Positions 35,219-43,269 of a stretch of DNA of 64,000 nt are shown here, piece after piece. Position 1 is the first letter of the stretch. Each line of letters begins with the position of its first letter. The stretch lies in contig CALXMV010000008.1 of NCBI GenBank assembly GCA_944389565.1, positions 16,719-80,718 of the forward strand, given 5' to 3'. The translations under genes were made by a program, and so were the position numbers. This DNA is from an uncultured Kiritimatiellota bacterium (GTDB lineage Bacteria; Verrucomicrobiota; Kiritimatiellia; RFP12; DVOR01). Below the pieces are notes generated by a model. The model was not told the origin of the DNA. It ran no database searches and saw only the letters and a program-made list of their open reading frames with translations.

Positions 35219-36703
35219 TCACTCGGCGGGTTGGTCGGGGGTGGGTGCTTGGGCGACCTGGGCGGTTTGGCCGTCCTCAGGGGGCGGGGGCTCCTCGGGC
35301 ACGGGGGCGGCGCTCTCGTCCTCGGGGGGGCGGTCGGACCAGCCGCCGCCGAGGGCGCGGTAGAGGGTGATGGCGTTGGTGAAGAGGTCGGCGCGGTGGG
35401 AGACGATGGACTCCTGGGCGGAGAGGAGGCTCTGTTGGCGGGAGAGGACGTCGTCGACGGTGATCTCGCCGCCCTCGTAGAGGCGGTTGGCGATGTCGAG
35501 GGCGTCGGCGTTGTTGCGCTCGGCGGAGCGGAGGTCGTTGGAGCGCTCGGCCTCGCGATGGCAGGCGACCCAGGCGGTCTCGGCCTCTTGGTAGGCCTGG
35601 AGGACGGTCTGGCGGTATTCGGCGAGGACGGCCTTGAGGGTTTCCTTCTCGGCCTCGACGCGTTTGCGCCAACGGCCGAAGCCGAAGAGGTTCCAGGAGA
35701 GGGAGGGGCCGATGGAGGCGGTCTGCCCGTAGGCGCTCCATGGGGAGAGGTCGGGGGAGGAGAGGCCGATGGAGCCGCCGAGGGTGAGGCGGGGGTAAAG
35801 GTCGGCCTCGGCGACGCCGATGGCGGCGGTCTGGGCGTGGACGCTCTCCTCGGCGACGCGGATGTCGGCGCGGCGGCGGAGGAGCTCGTTGGGGAGGAGT
35901 TTGGGGGAGAGGTCGGGGAGGGCCATGGTGTCCTGCGTCTCGGCGAGGCGGGGCTGGGTGGCGTAGGGTGCCTGACCGGTCAGGAAGTCGAGCTCGAGCT
36001 GGGCGGTGAGGAGGGCTTCGCGGAGGCTGGGGATGGAGGCGCGGGTGGTGTCGGCCTGGGCGAGGGCGGCGACGAGGTCGTAGCGGGGTAGCTCGCCGAT
36101 CTCGACGCGCTTGCGGATGACCTCGGCGTTGCGCTCCTGGAGGGCGAGGTTGGCCTCGGCGATGTCGACCTGCGCGGCGTAGCGGCGGACGTTGACGTAG
36201 GCGGTGGCGATGTCGGCGGCGAGGGTGACGCGGACCTCCTGGAGGGTGTAGGCGAGGCCGGCCTCGGTGGCGAGGGCCTGCTCGACGGAGCGGCGGACGC
36301 CGCCGAAGATGTCGAGCTCCCAGCTGGCGTTGACGGAGCCGCCGATGTCGTCGTGCCAATGGCGGTGGTCGGCGCCCCAGCCGCGGGCCCAGGTGTAGGA
36401 GCCGTCGGCGGCGAAGGAGGGCCAGTAGCCGGCCTCGGAGCCTTCGCGGGTGGCGCGTTGGGCGCGGAGACGGGCGATGGCGGCATCCACGCTCGGGGCG
36501 TTGCGCAGGCCGGTCTCGATGAGCTCGGCGAGGAGCGGGTCGTGGAAGTCCCGCCACCAGAGGGCGAGGGAATCGGGCTCGACGCCCTCCCCCGCGAAGA
36601 GCTCGGCGGAGGCCTCGGGCGCCTCGGGGGGCGCGTAGTCGGGCCCCACGGCGGCGCATCCGGCGAGGAGCAGGGTGAGGGGAAGGAGGGTGGCGGGCTT
36701 CAT
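35219..36703 (-). CDS. NodT/OprM-type outer-membrane efflux lipoprotein
   Basis: This 494-residue TolC-family protein forms the outer-membrane channel of tripartite efflux pumps. The lipobox LLLAGC sets the mature N-terminus at Cys15, followed by AAVGPDYAPP, as in OprM/NodT. FHDPLLAELIETGLRNAPSVDAA and its later repeat are typical. A Pro/Glu-rich tail of about 35 residues is unusual. The start overlaps the cyclophilin stop (ATGA). The RND pump and adaptor are not in the window, so the partners must be elsewhere. Confidence 0.93.
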   Translation of the reverse strand: MKPATLLPLTLLLAGCAAVGPDYAPPEAPEASAELFAGEGVEPDSLALWWRDFHDPLLAELIETGLRNAPSVDAAIARLRAQRATREGSEAGYWPSFAADGSYTWARGWGADHRHWHDDIGGSVNASWELDIFGGVRRSVEQALATEAGLAYTLQEVRVTLAADIATAYVNVRRYAAQVDIAEANLALQERNAEVIRKRVEIGELPRYDLVAALAQADTTRASIPSLREALLTAQLELDFLTGQAPYATQPRLAETQDTMALPDLSPKLLPNELLRRRADIRVAEESVHAQTAAIGVAEADLYPRLTLGGSIGLSSPDLSPWSAYGQTASIGPSLSWNLFGFGRWRKRVEAEKETLKAVLAEYRQTVLQAYQEAETAWVACHREAERSNDLRSAERNNADALDIANRLYEGGEITVDDVLSRQQSLLSAQESIVSHRADLFTNAITLYRALGGGWSDRPPEDESAAPVPEEPPPPEDGQTAQVAQAPTPDQPAE

Positions 36704-37203
36704 TTGCGGACCCGGGTGGCGGAGTGGATGACGACGGGTGTGTGGGGGACGTCCTGGAAGTAGCCGAAGGTGCCGGTGGGGGCCTGCTCGATGGCGTCGA
36801 CGGTGTCGAAGCCTGCGGTGACGCGGCCGAAGACGGCGTAGCCGTAGGCGGAGGGGTTGGGCGCGCGGAAGTCGAGGAAGGCGTTGTCGGCGGTGTTGAT
36901 GAAGAACTGCGCGGTGGCGGAGTGGATCTCGGGGGTGCGGGCCATGGCGATGGCGTACTTCTCGTTCTTGAGGCCGTTGGCGGCTTCGTTCCTGATGGGC
37001 TCGTGGGTGTCGCGCTGCTCCATCTCGGGGGTGAAGCCGCCGCCCTGGATCATGAAGCCGGGGATGACGCGGTGGAAGATGAGGCCGTCGTAGAACCCTT
37101 CGTCGACGTAGCGGAGGAAGTTGGCGACGGTGACGGGCGCGGCGGATTCGTCGAGCTCGAGGGTGATGTCGCCTTTGTTGGTGTTCAGGATGACGGTGGT
37201 CAT
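36700..37203 (-). CDS. Cyclophilin-type peptidyl-prolyl isomerase
   Basis: This 167-residue protein speeds cis-trans isomerisation of proline bonds. Catalytic pieces are FHRVIPGFMIQGG (Arg) and SATAQFFINTADNAFLDF (Gln, Phe). It lacks a signal peptide, so it is cytosolic, like PpiB. The ribosome site AGAGGAG precedes the ATG at 37203, and an extended -10 lies 26 bases further up. First gene of a three-gene operon. Confidence 0.95.
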   Translation of the reverse strand: MTTVILNTNKGDITLELDESAAPVTVANFLRYVDEGFYDGLIFHRVIPGFMIQGGGFTPEMEQRDTHEPIRNEAANGLKNEKYAIAMARTPEIHSATAQFFINTADNAFLDFRAPNPSAYGYAVFGRVTAGFDTVDAIEQAPTGTFGYFQDVPHTPVVIHSATRVRK

Positions 37204-37228
37204 GGTGTGTGCTCCTCTTGTTGATGCG

Positions 37229-37237
37229 ATTATCACA
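37229..37237 (-). promoter_or_regulatory. Extended -10 promoter of the cyclophilin operon
   Basis: TGT-GATAAT on the minus strand directly follows the T-run of the upstream operon's terminator. Confidence 0.6.
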
Positions 37238-37238
37238 C

Positions 37239-37275
37239 AAAAAAGGCCCCGCGGGCGGGATGGCCCGGGGGCTTT
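37239..37275 (-). terminator. Terminator of the sulfatase-trmB operon
   Basis: On the minus strand an imperfect GC hairpin (GCCCCCGGGC with GCCCGCGGGGC) is followed by T6. The T-run touches the next promoter's -10. Confidence 0.65.
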
Positions 37276-37308
37276 GGCGCGGTGCGTACACAAGGAGGCA
37301 CGGCGCGT

Positions 37309-38928
37309 TCAGGGGGTGGGGGCGTCCGGGCACGCCTCCGCGTCGGTGTGGCCGAGGAGGGTGATGCGGCGCGCGTGGTCGGAGAAGGGGCGGAAGGCCT
37401 TGAGCAGACGGTCGCGGGCCTTGGCGTCGCGGAGTCGGACCCCGGGGATGCGCATGAGGGTGGTGAGGAGCGTCTCGGGGCGATGGTTGCCGTGGCGCAC
37501 GTTGAGGACGAGGTTGTCAAGCAGGTCGTCGAGCGCGGGCATGTCCTGGGTGTCGAGGAGCGCCTCGTCGAGGGCTTGGCGCGTGGCGGCGAGGGTCTCG
37601 GCGTCGTCGTAGTAATGGGGCGCTTGGTTGAAATCGCCGTAACGGAAGAGTTCCTGCGCCGTGGGCGGGAGGTAAAACGACGCGCTTCGCGCCTGTTCTT
37701 CGAGGAGGGGCAGGCCGAGGGTGTCGAGATAGAGGTCGACGAGGTCCGAGCAGACGATGAGGCGATTCTCGATGGGGGTGGCCTCGGCGTCGTCGTATAC
37801 GTCGTCCTCCCCCAGGATGCCGAAGGTGATCTCGGCCTCGGGGGCGTGGCGGCGGATGGCGGCGTAGGCCAGGAAGTCCTCGCGGGAGACGAGGCCGGGG
37901 GAGACGCGTTCGATGAGGGCATGGGCCGCCTGAACGGGGAGGATACCGTAGAGGTCGGCGAAGGCGGCGAGGTGGCGCGTGAGGGCCGTGACGGTCTCGG
38001 CGGGGAGGGGGATGGCGGCGTAGAGGGCGTCGGCGCCCCGGCCGGAAAGGGTATCGGGGAGGAGCCCATGGCCGTTTTCGGGGGCTTGGCGGATGAGCGC
38101 GGCGATTTCGGCGTTGTGGCGGTCCTCCTCCGCGCGGAGCAGGGGCTCGCCCTCGGCGAAGGTGCGCCCGCCGAGGCTTTGGAGCGGGAGCGTGGCGAAG
38201 TAGTCGCGGATGAGCGCGTCGAAGTCGGCGTCCAGGCTGGGGCGAAAGCCTTTGAGCAGCGCATGGGCGAGGCTGAGGGCGGAGTCGGGGGTGCCCCACT
38301 GCAGGCGCCGCAGGAAGGCATCAACGGTATCGGCGAGGGCTTCTGGTGTCTTTGCTTCCGGCAAATCCCATCCACGCAGGTGGGTGACCAAGGCCTCGCG
38401 CGCTTTGGCGTGGGCCTCCCGAGCCTCTTTCCGCTCCGGTGCGTTGAGGCGTTCGAGCCCGCCGACCTGCCTGTGGCAAGTCAGCAGGAAGTCGAAAGCG
38501 CCCACGGGGTCTTCGTATTCCAAGACGGTGGCATCGCAGAGGTAGCGCCCTTTGGCGCCGTTGACGGGACGGCCGAAGAGCGTCTCGTTGTCGAGGATGA
38601 CGAAGTCCCGTTCGCCGGGGCGGTCGTGCGCGGCGATGCGGGCGAAGGCGAGGAAGGTCTGCTCGTCGAAGTTGGGATCGTCCACGCGGAGCAGGTCGGC
38701 GGCCTCGCGCAGCGTGAGGATGCCATAGCGGTCCGCGAGGCGCGCGAGGAGACCGAGGAACGTGCGCAGGTCGTCGGGCGTGGAGAGGAGCTTGGCGTAT
38801 TGCCGCACCAGGCGCGTGGCGTGGTAGGGGGTGGGCAGGGCGATGCCGCCGACGACGTTCGGGGTGGGGTTGGCGCGGCGGCGGCCGGTCTCGGCGGGGC
38901 GTTTCTTGGTCTTTTTCTTGGCGGCCAT
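37309..38928 (-). CDS. Uncharacterised protein with internal duplication
   Basis: I do not recognise this 539-residue cytosolic protein. The N-terminus is Lys-rich (MAAKKKTKKR). Two related units are visible. Unit A has ADRYGILTLREAADLL and FDEQTFLAFARI at about residues 64-96. Unit B has ADLYGILPVQAAHALI and REDFLAYAAI at about 305-345. In each, an acidic segment follows that ends in a C-D/C-S doublet. This suggests two copies of one helical domain. It starts 3 bases after the amidohydrolase stop and is the last gene of a five-gene unit led by a sulfatase. No catalytic motif is apparent. Confidence 0.75.
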   Translation of the reverse strand: MAAKKKTKKRPAETGRRRANPTPNVVGGIALPTPYHATRLVRQYAKLLSTPDDLRTFLGLLARLADRYGILTLREAADLLRVDDPNFDEQTFLAFARIAAHDRPGERDFVILDNETLFGRPVNGAKGRYLCDATVLEYEDPVGAFDFLLTCHRQVGGLERLNAPERKEAREAHAKAREALVTHLRGWDLPEAKTPEALADTVDAFLRRLQWGTPDSALSLAHALLKGFRPSLDADFDALIRDYFATLPLQSLGGRTFAEGEPLLRAEEDRHNAEIAALIRQAPENGHGLLPDTLSGRGADALYAAIPLPAETVTALTRHLAAFADLYGILPVQAAHALIERVSPGLVSREDFLAYAAIRRHAPEAEITFGILGEDDVYDDAEATPIENRLIVCSDLVDLYLDTLGLPLLEEQARSASFYLPPTAQELFRYGDFNQAPHYYDDAETLAATRQALDEALLDTQDMPALDDLLDNLVLNVRHGNHRPETLLTTLMRIPGVRLRDAKARDRLLKAFRPFSDHARRITLLGHTDAEACPDAPTP

Positions 38929-38931
38929 GGG

Positions 38932-39759
38932 TCAGAGTTCCAGGAGTTGCTGGGCGTTGCCGCCCAGGATGGCGTCGAGCCGTTCGGGGGGGAGCCCCCA
39001 GGCGGCGATGCGCGTGGCGTGTTCCGCGGGCGAGGCCCAGGGCCAGTCGCTGCCGAAGAGGATGCGGTCTGCCCGGTGCTCGGCGGCGAAGCGGCGGACG
39101 ATCGGCTCGACGCCCGTGCCGGGCTGGAAGGCCAGGTCCACGTAGATGTCGCGTCCGAGCAGGAGGTGCGCCGAGGCCTCGTTCTTCCAGGAGGCGCAAT
39201 GCGCGCAGATGAGGCGCAGCCCCCGCACGCGGCGGTGGGCGCGGATGATCTGGATCGGCGAGGCGAGGGGGGCGTCGGTGAGCGCGGAGATGTCGTGCCC
39301 GGTGTGGCAGAGCACGGGGAGCCCCGCGGCGGCCACGACCTTCAGCAGGCGGATCATCCGCGGGCTGTCGATGGCCGCACGCTGGGCGTAGGGGTGCAGT
39401 TTGACCAACCGCGCGCCGAGGCGTGCGAGCGTGCGCAGGTGCGCCTCGGCGTCGGCGTCGTCGGGGTGGAGGGAGACGCACGGGATGACGCGCCGCGCGG
39501 CCTCCTCGCCCAAGGCGCCGGAGCGCAGCGCCGCGAGGAAGCGCGTCATGTAGGTGTGTTGCTCGGGGCGCGTGGCCACGGGGCAGATGGCGAAACGGTC
39601 GATTCCCGCCTCGGCCTCGGCGCGCACCAGGTCCGGCACGGTGCCGTCGCCGTGCACGTGGAATCCCGGGCAGTTCCGCGCGGCGTGGGCGACCAGGGAG
39701 TCGATCACCCGCGGGGCGGTGTGGGCGGAGTAGGCGTGGGTGTGGATGTCAATGCGCAT
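38932..39759 (-). CDS. Amidohydrolase-2 family metal-dependent hydrolase
   Basis: This 275-residue TIM-barrel enzyme has metal-binding motifs DIHTHAY, KLHPYAQ, PVLCHTGHD, ICAHCAS and FGSDWPWASP, the pattern of the ACMSD/dicarboxylate-lactonase superfamily. It would hydrolyse or decarboxylate a small cyclic or aromatic acid; the substrate is not readable. The start codon lies 11 bases inside trmB's 3' end, so translation is probably coupled. Its place in a sulfatase unit suggests a sugar-acid lactone substrate, but that is inference. Confidence 0.88.
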   Translation of the reverse strand: MRIDIHTHAYSAHTAPRVIDSLVAHAARNCPGFHVHGDGTVPDLVRAEAEAGIDRFAICPVATRPEQHTYMTRFLAALRSGALGEEAARRVIPCVSLHPDDADAEAHLRTLARLGARLVKLHPYAQRAAIDSPRMIRLLKVVAAAGLPVLCHTGHDISALTDAPLASPIQIIRAHRRVRGLRLICAHCASWKNEASAHLLLGRDIYVDLAFQPGTGVEPIVRRFAAEHRADRILFGSDWPWASPAEHATRIAAWGLPPERLDAILGGNAQQLLEL

Positions 39760-40357
39760 CGGGGCCTCGCAGTCTGAACGCGCAGTCGTGGATGGGGTCG
39801 CCCTTGGCGAGGAAGAGCCGCTCGAAGTCGGTCTGCTCGTCCTCGGGGCGGACGAGCGGGGGGATCTCCTCGAAACGCGGGTCGGCGGAGAGCCAGCGGT
39901 AGATCTCCAGGTAGTAATCCTCGTGGTCGGTGGAGAGGAAGAAGCGGCCGCCGGGCGTCAGGATCCGCGCGAGGGTGTCGCACATCGGCTGGCGGAAGAA
40001 CCGGTTCTTGTGGTGCCGGCGTTTCGGCCAGGGGTCGGGGAAGAAAAGATAGAGCGCCTGGCAGCAGGCGTCGGGCAGGAGCTCGCGCACGAAGCGCCCC
40101 GCCTCCACGCGCACGAAGAGCAGGTTGTGCAGCGCACCCTGCCGTGCCTTCCGCGAACACTTGCGCAGACGGTCGATCATCCGCTCCACGCCGATGAAGC
40201 GCACGTCCGGGCGTTTGGCCGCGTTGGCCGCGAGGAACCGGCCGTTCCCGCACCCGATCTCGATCTCCAGCGGTGCGCCTTCCGGCGCGAAGTCGCGCAA
40301 CGGGAAGTCTCGGTCCGCCTCTTTCAGTTCCCAGACAGATGGCAGCAGGTCATTCAT
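39749..40357 (-). CDS. trmB: tRNA (guanine-N7)-methyltransferase
   Basis: This 202-residue enzyme methylates G46 in tRNA with SAM. EIGCGNGRFLA binds SAM, and FFPDPWPKRRHHKNRF is the TrmB signature. A normal C-terminal STDHEDYY motif is present. The ATG overlaps the sulfatase stop (ATGA) and its own end overlaps the amidohydrolase start. A housekeeping gene inside a sulfatase operon is unusual. Confidence 0.95.
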   Translation of the reverse strand: MNDLLPSVWELKEADRDFPLRDFAPEGAPLEIEIGCGNGRFLAANAAKRPDVRFIGVERMIDRLRKCSRKARQGALHNLLFVRVEAGRFVRELLPDACCQALYLFFPDPWPKRRHHKNRFFRQPMCDTLARILTPGGRFFLSTDHEDYYLEIYRWLSADPRFEEIPPLVRPEDEQTDFERLFLAKGDPIHDCAFRLRGPDAH

Positions 40358-41841
40358 CACAGTGCGTTCGCGAAGGGATCCCCCAGCGCCTCCAGGCGGG
40401 CCTTGAGCGTCGCGCGGTCGGCGGCCAGCCAATCCGCGCGTGCCTCGGCGAGGTTGCGCGTCTCATGGGGATCCTCGTTCAGGTCATACATCGCGGCGCC
40501 CAGGCGGTTCGCCTTGGGGTCGTGCACGAAAACGGTTTTGCGCGCGGCGGTGCGCAGGCCGCGTTTGCCGGCGGGGGCGTCGGCGGCGCGCGGCCCCGGC
40601 GCCACGGGGTGCGTCGGGAAGTCGTCTGGCGCGGCCGAACGGCCGAGGTGGAGGTAGAGGCGCGGCTCCGAGAGGTCGTGCGCCCGTTCGCCGAGGAGGT
40701 GGGCGGAGAGGTCGCGCCCCACCATGTGCGGCGGGATGGGCTGGCCCAGGAGGCCGAGGAGGGTGGGGGCCAGGTCGAAGGCGTCCACCAGCCCGGCATC
40801 CATCCCCGGCGCGATATGCCCCGGCCAGCGGAAGAGGCAGGGGATGCGCACGCTTTCCTCGAAGGGGTTGTTCTTCGCCGGCAGACCGTGCGCCCCCAGG
40901 CAGCACCCGTGGTCGGAGCAGAAGAGCACCACCGTGTCCTCGCGGTGGCCGGTCGCCTCCAACGCGTCCAGAATCCGCCCGAACTGCTCGTCCACCCCCT
41001 CCACGGCGGCCAGATAATCGCCGACGCTCGCGCGGAAATGGTCGCCCATCGGCGTGCCGGCGGGCGGGTAGGCGCCGGTGGCGAGCGTCTCGGGGGAACG
41101 CCCGCGGTAACGGCGCCGGTAGCGCTCCGGCACGAGGTCGTAGCCCGTGTGCGGCGGGTTCATCGAGACGACGAGCGCGAAGGGCGCCCGCGCCTCGCGC
41201 AGGAAGGCCTCCGCCTCCCCCGCCTCATGCTCGGGCCCCCACGCGTCCACGAAGCGGAAACCCTCGCGCGGCGCGTCGGTGTCCCAGTACATCGGGCGCA
41301 GATGGTCGTCGTAGGTGCCATAGGCGTGCCAGCGGTTGAAGCCGTGCCGGCGTGCCGGCGGGCACCACTCGTTCCACTTGTTCGCGCCGCGGTTGTTGCG
41401 CGTGGGCACCCAGGGGCGGCGCGGCGCGTCGAGATGCCATTTGCCGATGTAGCAGAGGTCGTAACCCGCCGCCGCCAACACGTCCGACCAACACGTCAGA
41501 TCCGCCCGCAATTCGGGCCCCGTGCGCGTCTCGGTCGAGACGCAGTTGCCCGTCACCCCGCTCACCCACGGCAACGCGCCCGACATCAGGATCGCGCGGA
41601 AGGGACTGCAGACCGGATAGTTGCTCATCGCCTGCGTGAAGACCCTGGCCTCCCGCGCGAAGGCGTCCAGGCGCGGCGTGCGCACGGCGTCGGCCCCCAT
41701 GAAGCCCAATGCCTGCGCCCGCATCTGGTCGGGGAAGACGATCACGAGGTTCGGCCGCGTGCCGGCCCGGCCGGCGCCCGCGCATCCCGCGCAGAGCGCC
41801 GACCCGCACGCCGCGAGGAAGGCCCGTCGCGTCAGCGCCAT
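40357..41841 (-). CDS. Sulfatase, formylglycine type, exported
   Basis: This 494-residue enzyme removes sulfate from a polysaccharide. PVCSPFRAILMSG holds the CxPxR motif whose Cys becomes formylglycine. PDQMRAQ supplies metal ligands, and FCSDHGCCLGAHG and GKWHLD are further sulfatase landmarks. The N-terminus has RRAFLAACG, a twin-arginine-like signal, and a lipobox CAGC near residue 20, so it may be a Tat-exported lipoprotein. ATG at 41841 overlaps the preceding TGA by one base; GTG at 41844 is a less likely start. Maturation needs an FGE or anSME enzyme not seen here. Confidence 0.94.
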   Translation of the reverse strand: MALTRRAFLAACGSALCAGCAGAGRAGTRPNLVIVFPDQMRAQALGFMGADAVRTPRLDAFAREARVFTQAMSNYPVCSPFRAILMSGALPWVSGVTGNCVSTETRTGPELRADLTCWSDVLAAAGYDLCYIGKWHLDAPRRPWVPTRNNRGANKWNEWCPPARRHGFNRWHAYGTYDDHLRPMYWDTDAPREGFRFVDAWGPEHEAGEAEAFLREARAPFALVVSMNPPHTGYDLVPERYRRRYRGRSPETLATGAYPPAGTPMGDHFRASVGDYLAAVEGVDEQFGRILDALEATGHREDTVVLFCSDHGCCLGAHGLPAKNNPFEESVRIPCLFRWPGHIAPGMDAGLVDAFDLAPTLLGLLGQPIPPHMVGRDLSAHLLGERAHDLSEPRLYLHLGRSAAPDDFPTHPVAPGPRAADAPAGKRGLRTAARKTVFVHDPKANRLGAAMYDLNEDPHETRNLAEARADWLAADRATLKARLEALGDPFANAL

Positions 41842-43109
41842 CACGGCTCCAGGGATTTCAGGATCTCCCGGGCCTCATCCTCGCTCATCGGCGGGGTCGT
41901 CCCGTCCGAGAGCGCCTTGGCCTCATCATCCTTGGCCTCCTCGGCCTGACGCTGGGCGGCCTCCTGCATGGCTTCCCGCTCGGCCTGGGCCTTCAGACAG
42001 GCGACGATCTCATTGATGACCGCGGCGGTCGTTTGCGCCGAGACGTCCATGGAGACCGTCGTGACGGCCCCCTCGGACGCCACGCCGATCCCGGCGATGG
42101 CCTTGGCCGTCGCGGAGGCGGGGTTCTGGGTCACCATCGGGATGAACATCTGCGAGAGGAGCGCGCGGTAGCCCATGAGCGCGTCGCGCAACAGCCCCGC
42201 GTTCTCGGGATCGGCCATCTGCGCATCGACCTTGCCCGAGAAGAGGGTCGGGGAGGCGTAATACGAGGTCGTCATCACACGACGCACCTTCGTCAGCCAC
42301 GGCACGGAAAGGGCGATCTTCTGCCGCGCCTCCTCGGAGTCTTCCGTGAAGCGGGTGACGAGCCCGCCCAGGTCGCGCACGGCGAGGCGGCTCCACTCCC
42401 CGTCGGTGGCGGGGGCCTTGAAGATTTCGGCCAGGGGGTCGTCGGCCTTCAGCGTCTCGGCCTTCCCCGCCACCAAGGCCTCCGCCTTGGCCAGGGTCGG
42501 CGTCACCGCGAAGACCAGCCCTTCCGCGTAGGACCGCCACCCTAGGTAGAGCGGCTCGTCCACCTTCGGCTCGCCCTCCACCTTCAGCGCGGTCCAGGCG
42601 CCTTCCGTGACCAGCTCGATCCCCTCGTCTTTGCCCTTGGCTTTTTGGTCGGCGACCCACTCCTTCATGGCCGCGTTGAGCGCAGGGAGATTCACCTCGC
42701 GGTTCTCCACGAAGGCATAAACCGCCACTTGCGTCTTCAGCGTCGTGGCCTCGCTCTGCCGCTCGATGCTCGGATCCCTCAGGAACGACACCGAGACCGT
42801 CATCGCGCGCACCTTGGTGAAATTACCGTCGTCGGAGAGCCCGAAGGCCTCGCGCATGACGATTTTGCCCTGCTCAGGCAGGAGATCCATGAACGACGGC
42901 TGATCGGTCTTCCGGAGCCCATCCAGATCCCCGCCCGCGGCCCGCACCGCGGCCTCAAAGGCCTTCGTGTGCTTCCGGTCGAGCGGATTGTCGGCCACGA
43001 ACACGATATCCGCGTTCGCCGGCACGTACTCCGGTCTCGGCGCGCCAAACGCCAACCCCGCGGCCAACGCCACCCCGCAAAACCAAACCAGTCGCGACTG
43101 CTTCTTCAT
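41841..43109 (-). CDS. Secreted protein of unknown function
   Basis: This 422-residue protein has a signal peptide (cut near AFG-A). It is acidic and mixed alpha/beta, with stretches such as PANADIVFVADNPLD and EGVAS... near the end, and a helical Glu/Ala/Gln-rich tail. The N-terminal PANADIVFV resembles the start of DUF3352-type periplasmic proteins, but I cannot assign a family. It leads the sulfatase unit and has a good promoter, so it may help in glycan uptake or sulfatase function; this is inference. AAAGGAC precedes the ATG. Confidence 0.8.
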   Translation of the reverse strand: MKKQSRLVWFCGVALAAGLAFGAPRPEYVPANADIVFVADNPLDRKHTKAFEAAVRAAGGDLDGLRKTDQPSFMDLLPEQGKIVMREAFGLSDDGNFTKVRAMTVSVSFLRDPSIERQSEATTLKTQVAVYAFVENREVNLPALNAAMKEWVADQKAKGKDEGIELVTEGAWTALKVEGEPKVDEPLYLGWRSYAEGLVFAVTPTLAKAEALVAGKAETLKADDPLAEIFKAPATDGEWSRLAVRDLGGLVTRFTEDSEEARQKIALSVPWLTKVRRVMTTSYYASPTLFSGKVDAQMADPENAGLLRDALMGYRALLSQMFIPMVTQNPASATAKAIAGIGVASEGAVTTVSMDVSAQTTAAVINEIVACLKAQAEREAMQEAAQRQAEEAKDDEAKALSDGTTPPMSEDEAREILKSLEP

Positions 43110-43145
43110 GAATCACGTCCTTTCATGCGATTGACAACGCCGGAT

Positions 43146-43174
43146 AGTCTACCAACTCCCACACCCCTTGGCAA
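43146..43174 (-). promoter_or_regulatory. Promoter of the sulfatase unit
   Basis: On the minus strand, TTGCCA (43174-43169), 17 bases, then TGG-TAGACT (-10 at 43151-43146). The leader to the ATG is about 30 bases. Confidence 0.75.
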
Positions 43175-43189
43175 CCCGCCGCCGAGGCA

Positions 43190-43218
43190 TGTGCGGGGGG
43201 GGCGCGATTTGCTATACT
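43190..43218 (+). promoter_or_regulatory. Promoter of the PLD-ATPase gene with a G8 spacer run
   Basis: A weak -35 TGTGCG (43190-43195), 17 bases and TGC-TATACT (-10 at 43213-43218). Eight G (43195-43202) lie at the -35/spacer junction. It is divergent from the sulfatase promoter; the two -35 elements are only 15 bases apart. Confidence 0.55.
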
Positions 43219-43269
43219 GTGGGCGGCCGTCATGGTGGCGGCCTTAGGGAAAGGACGGAGTCGGCGCGG

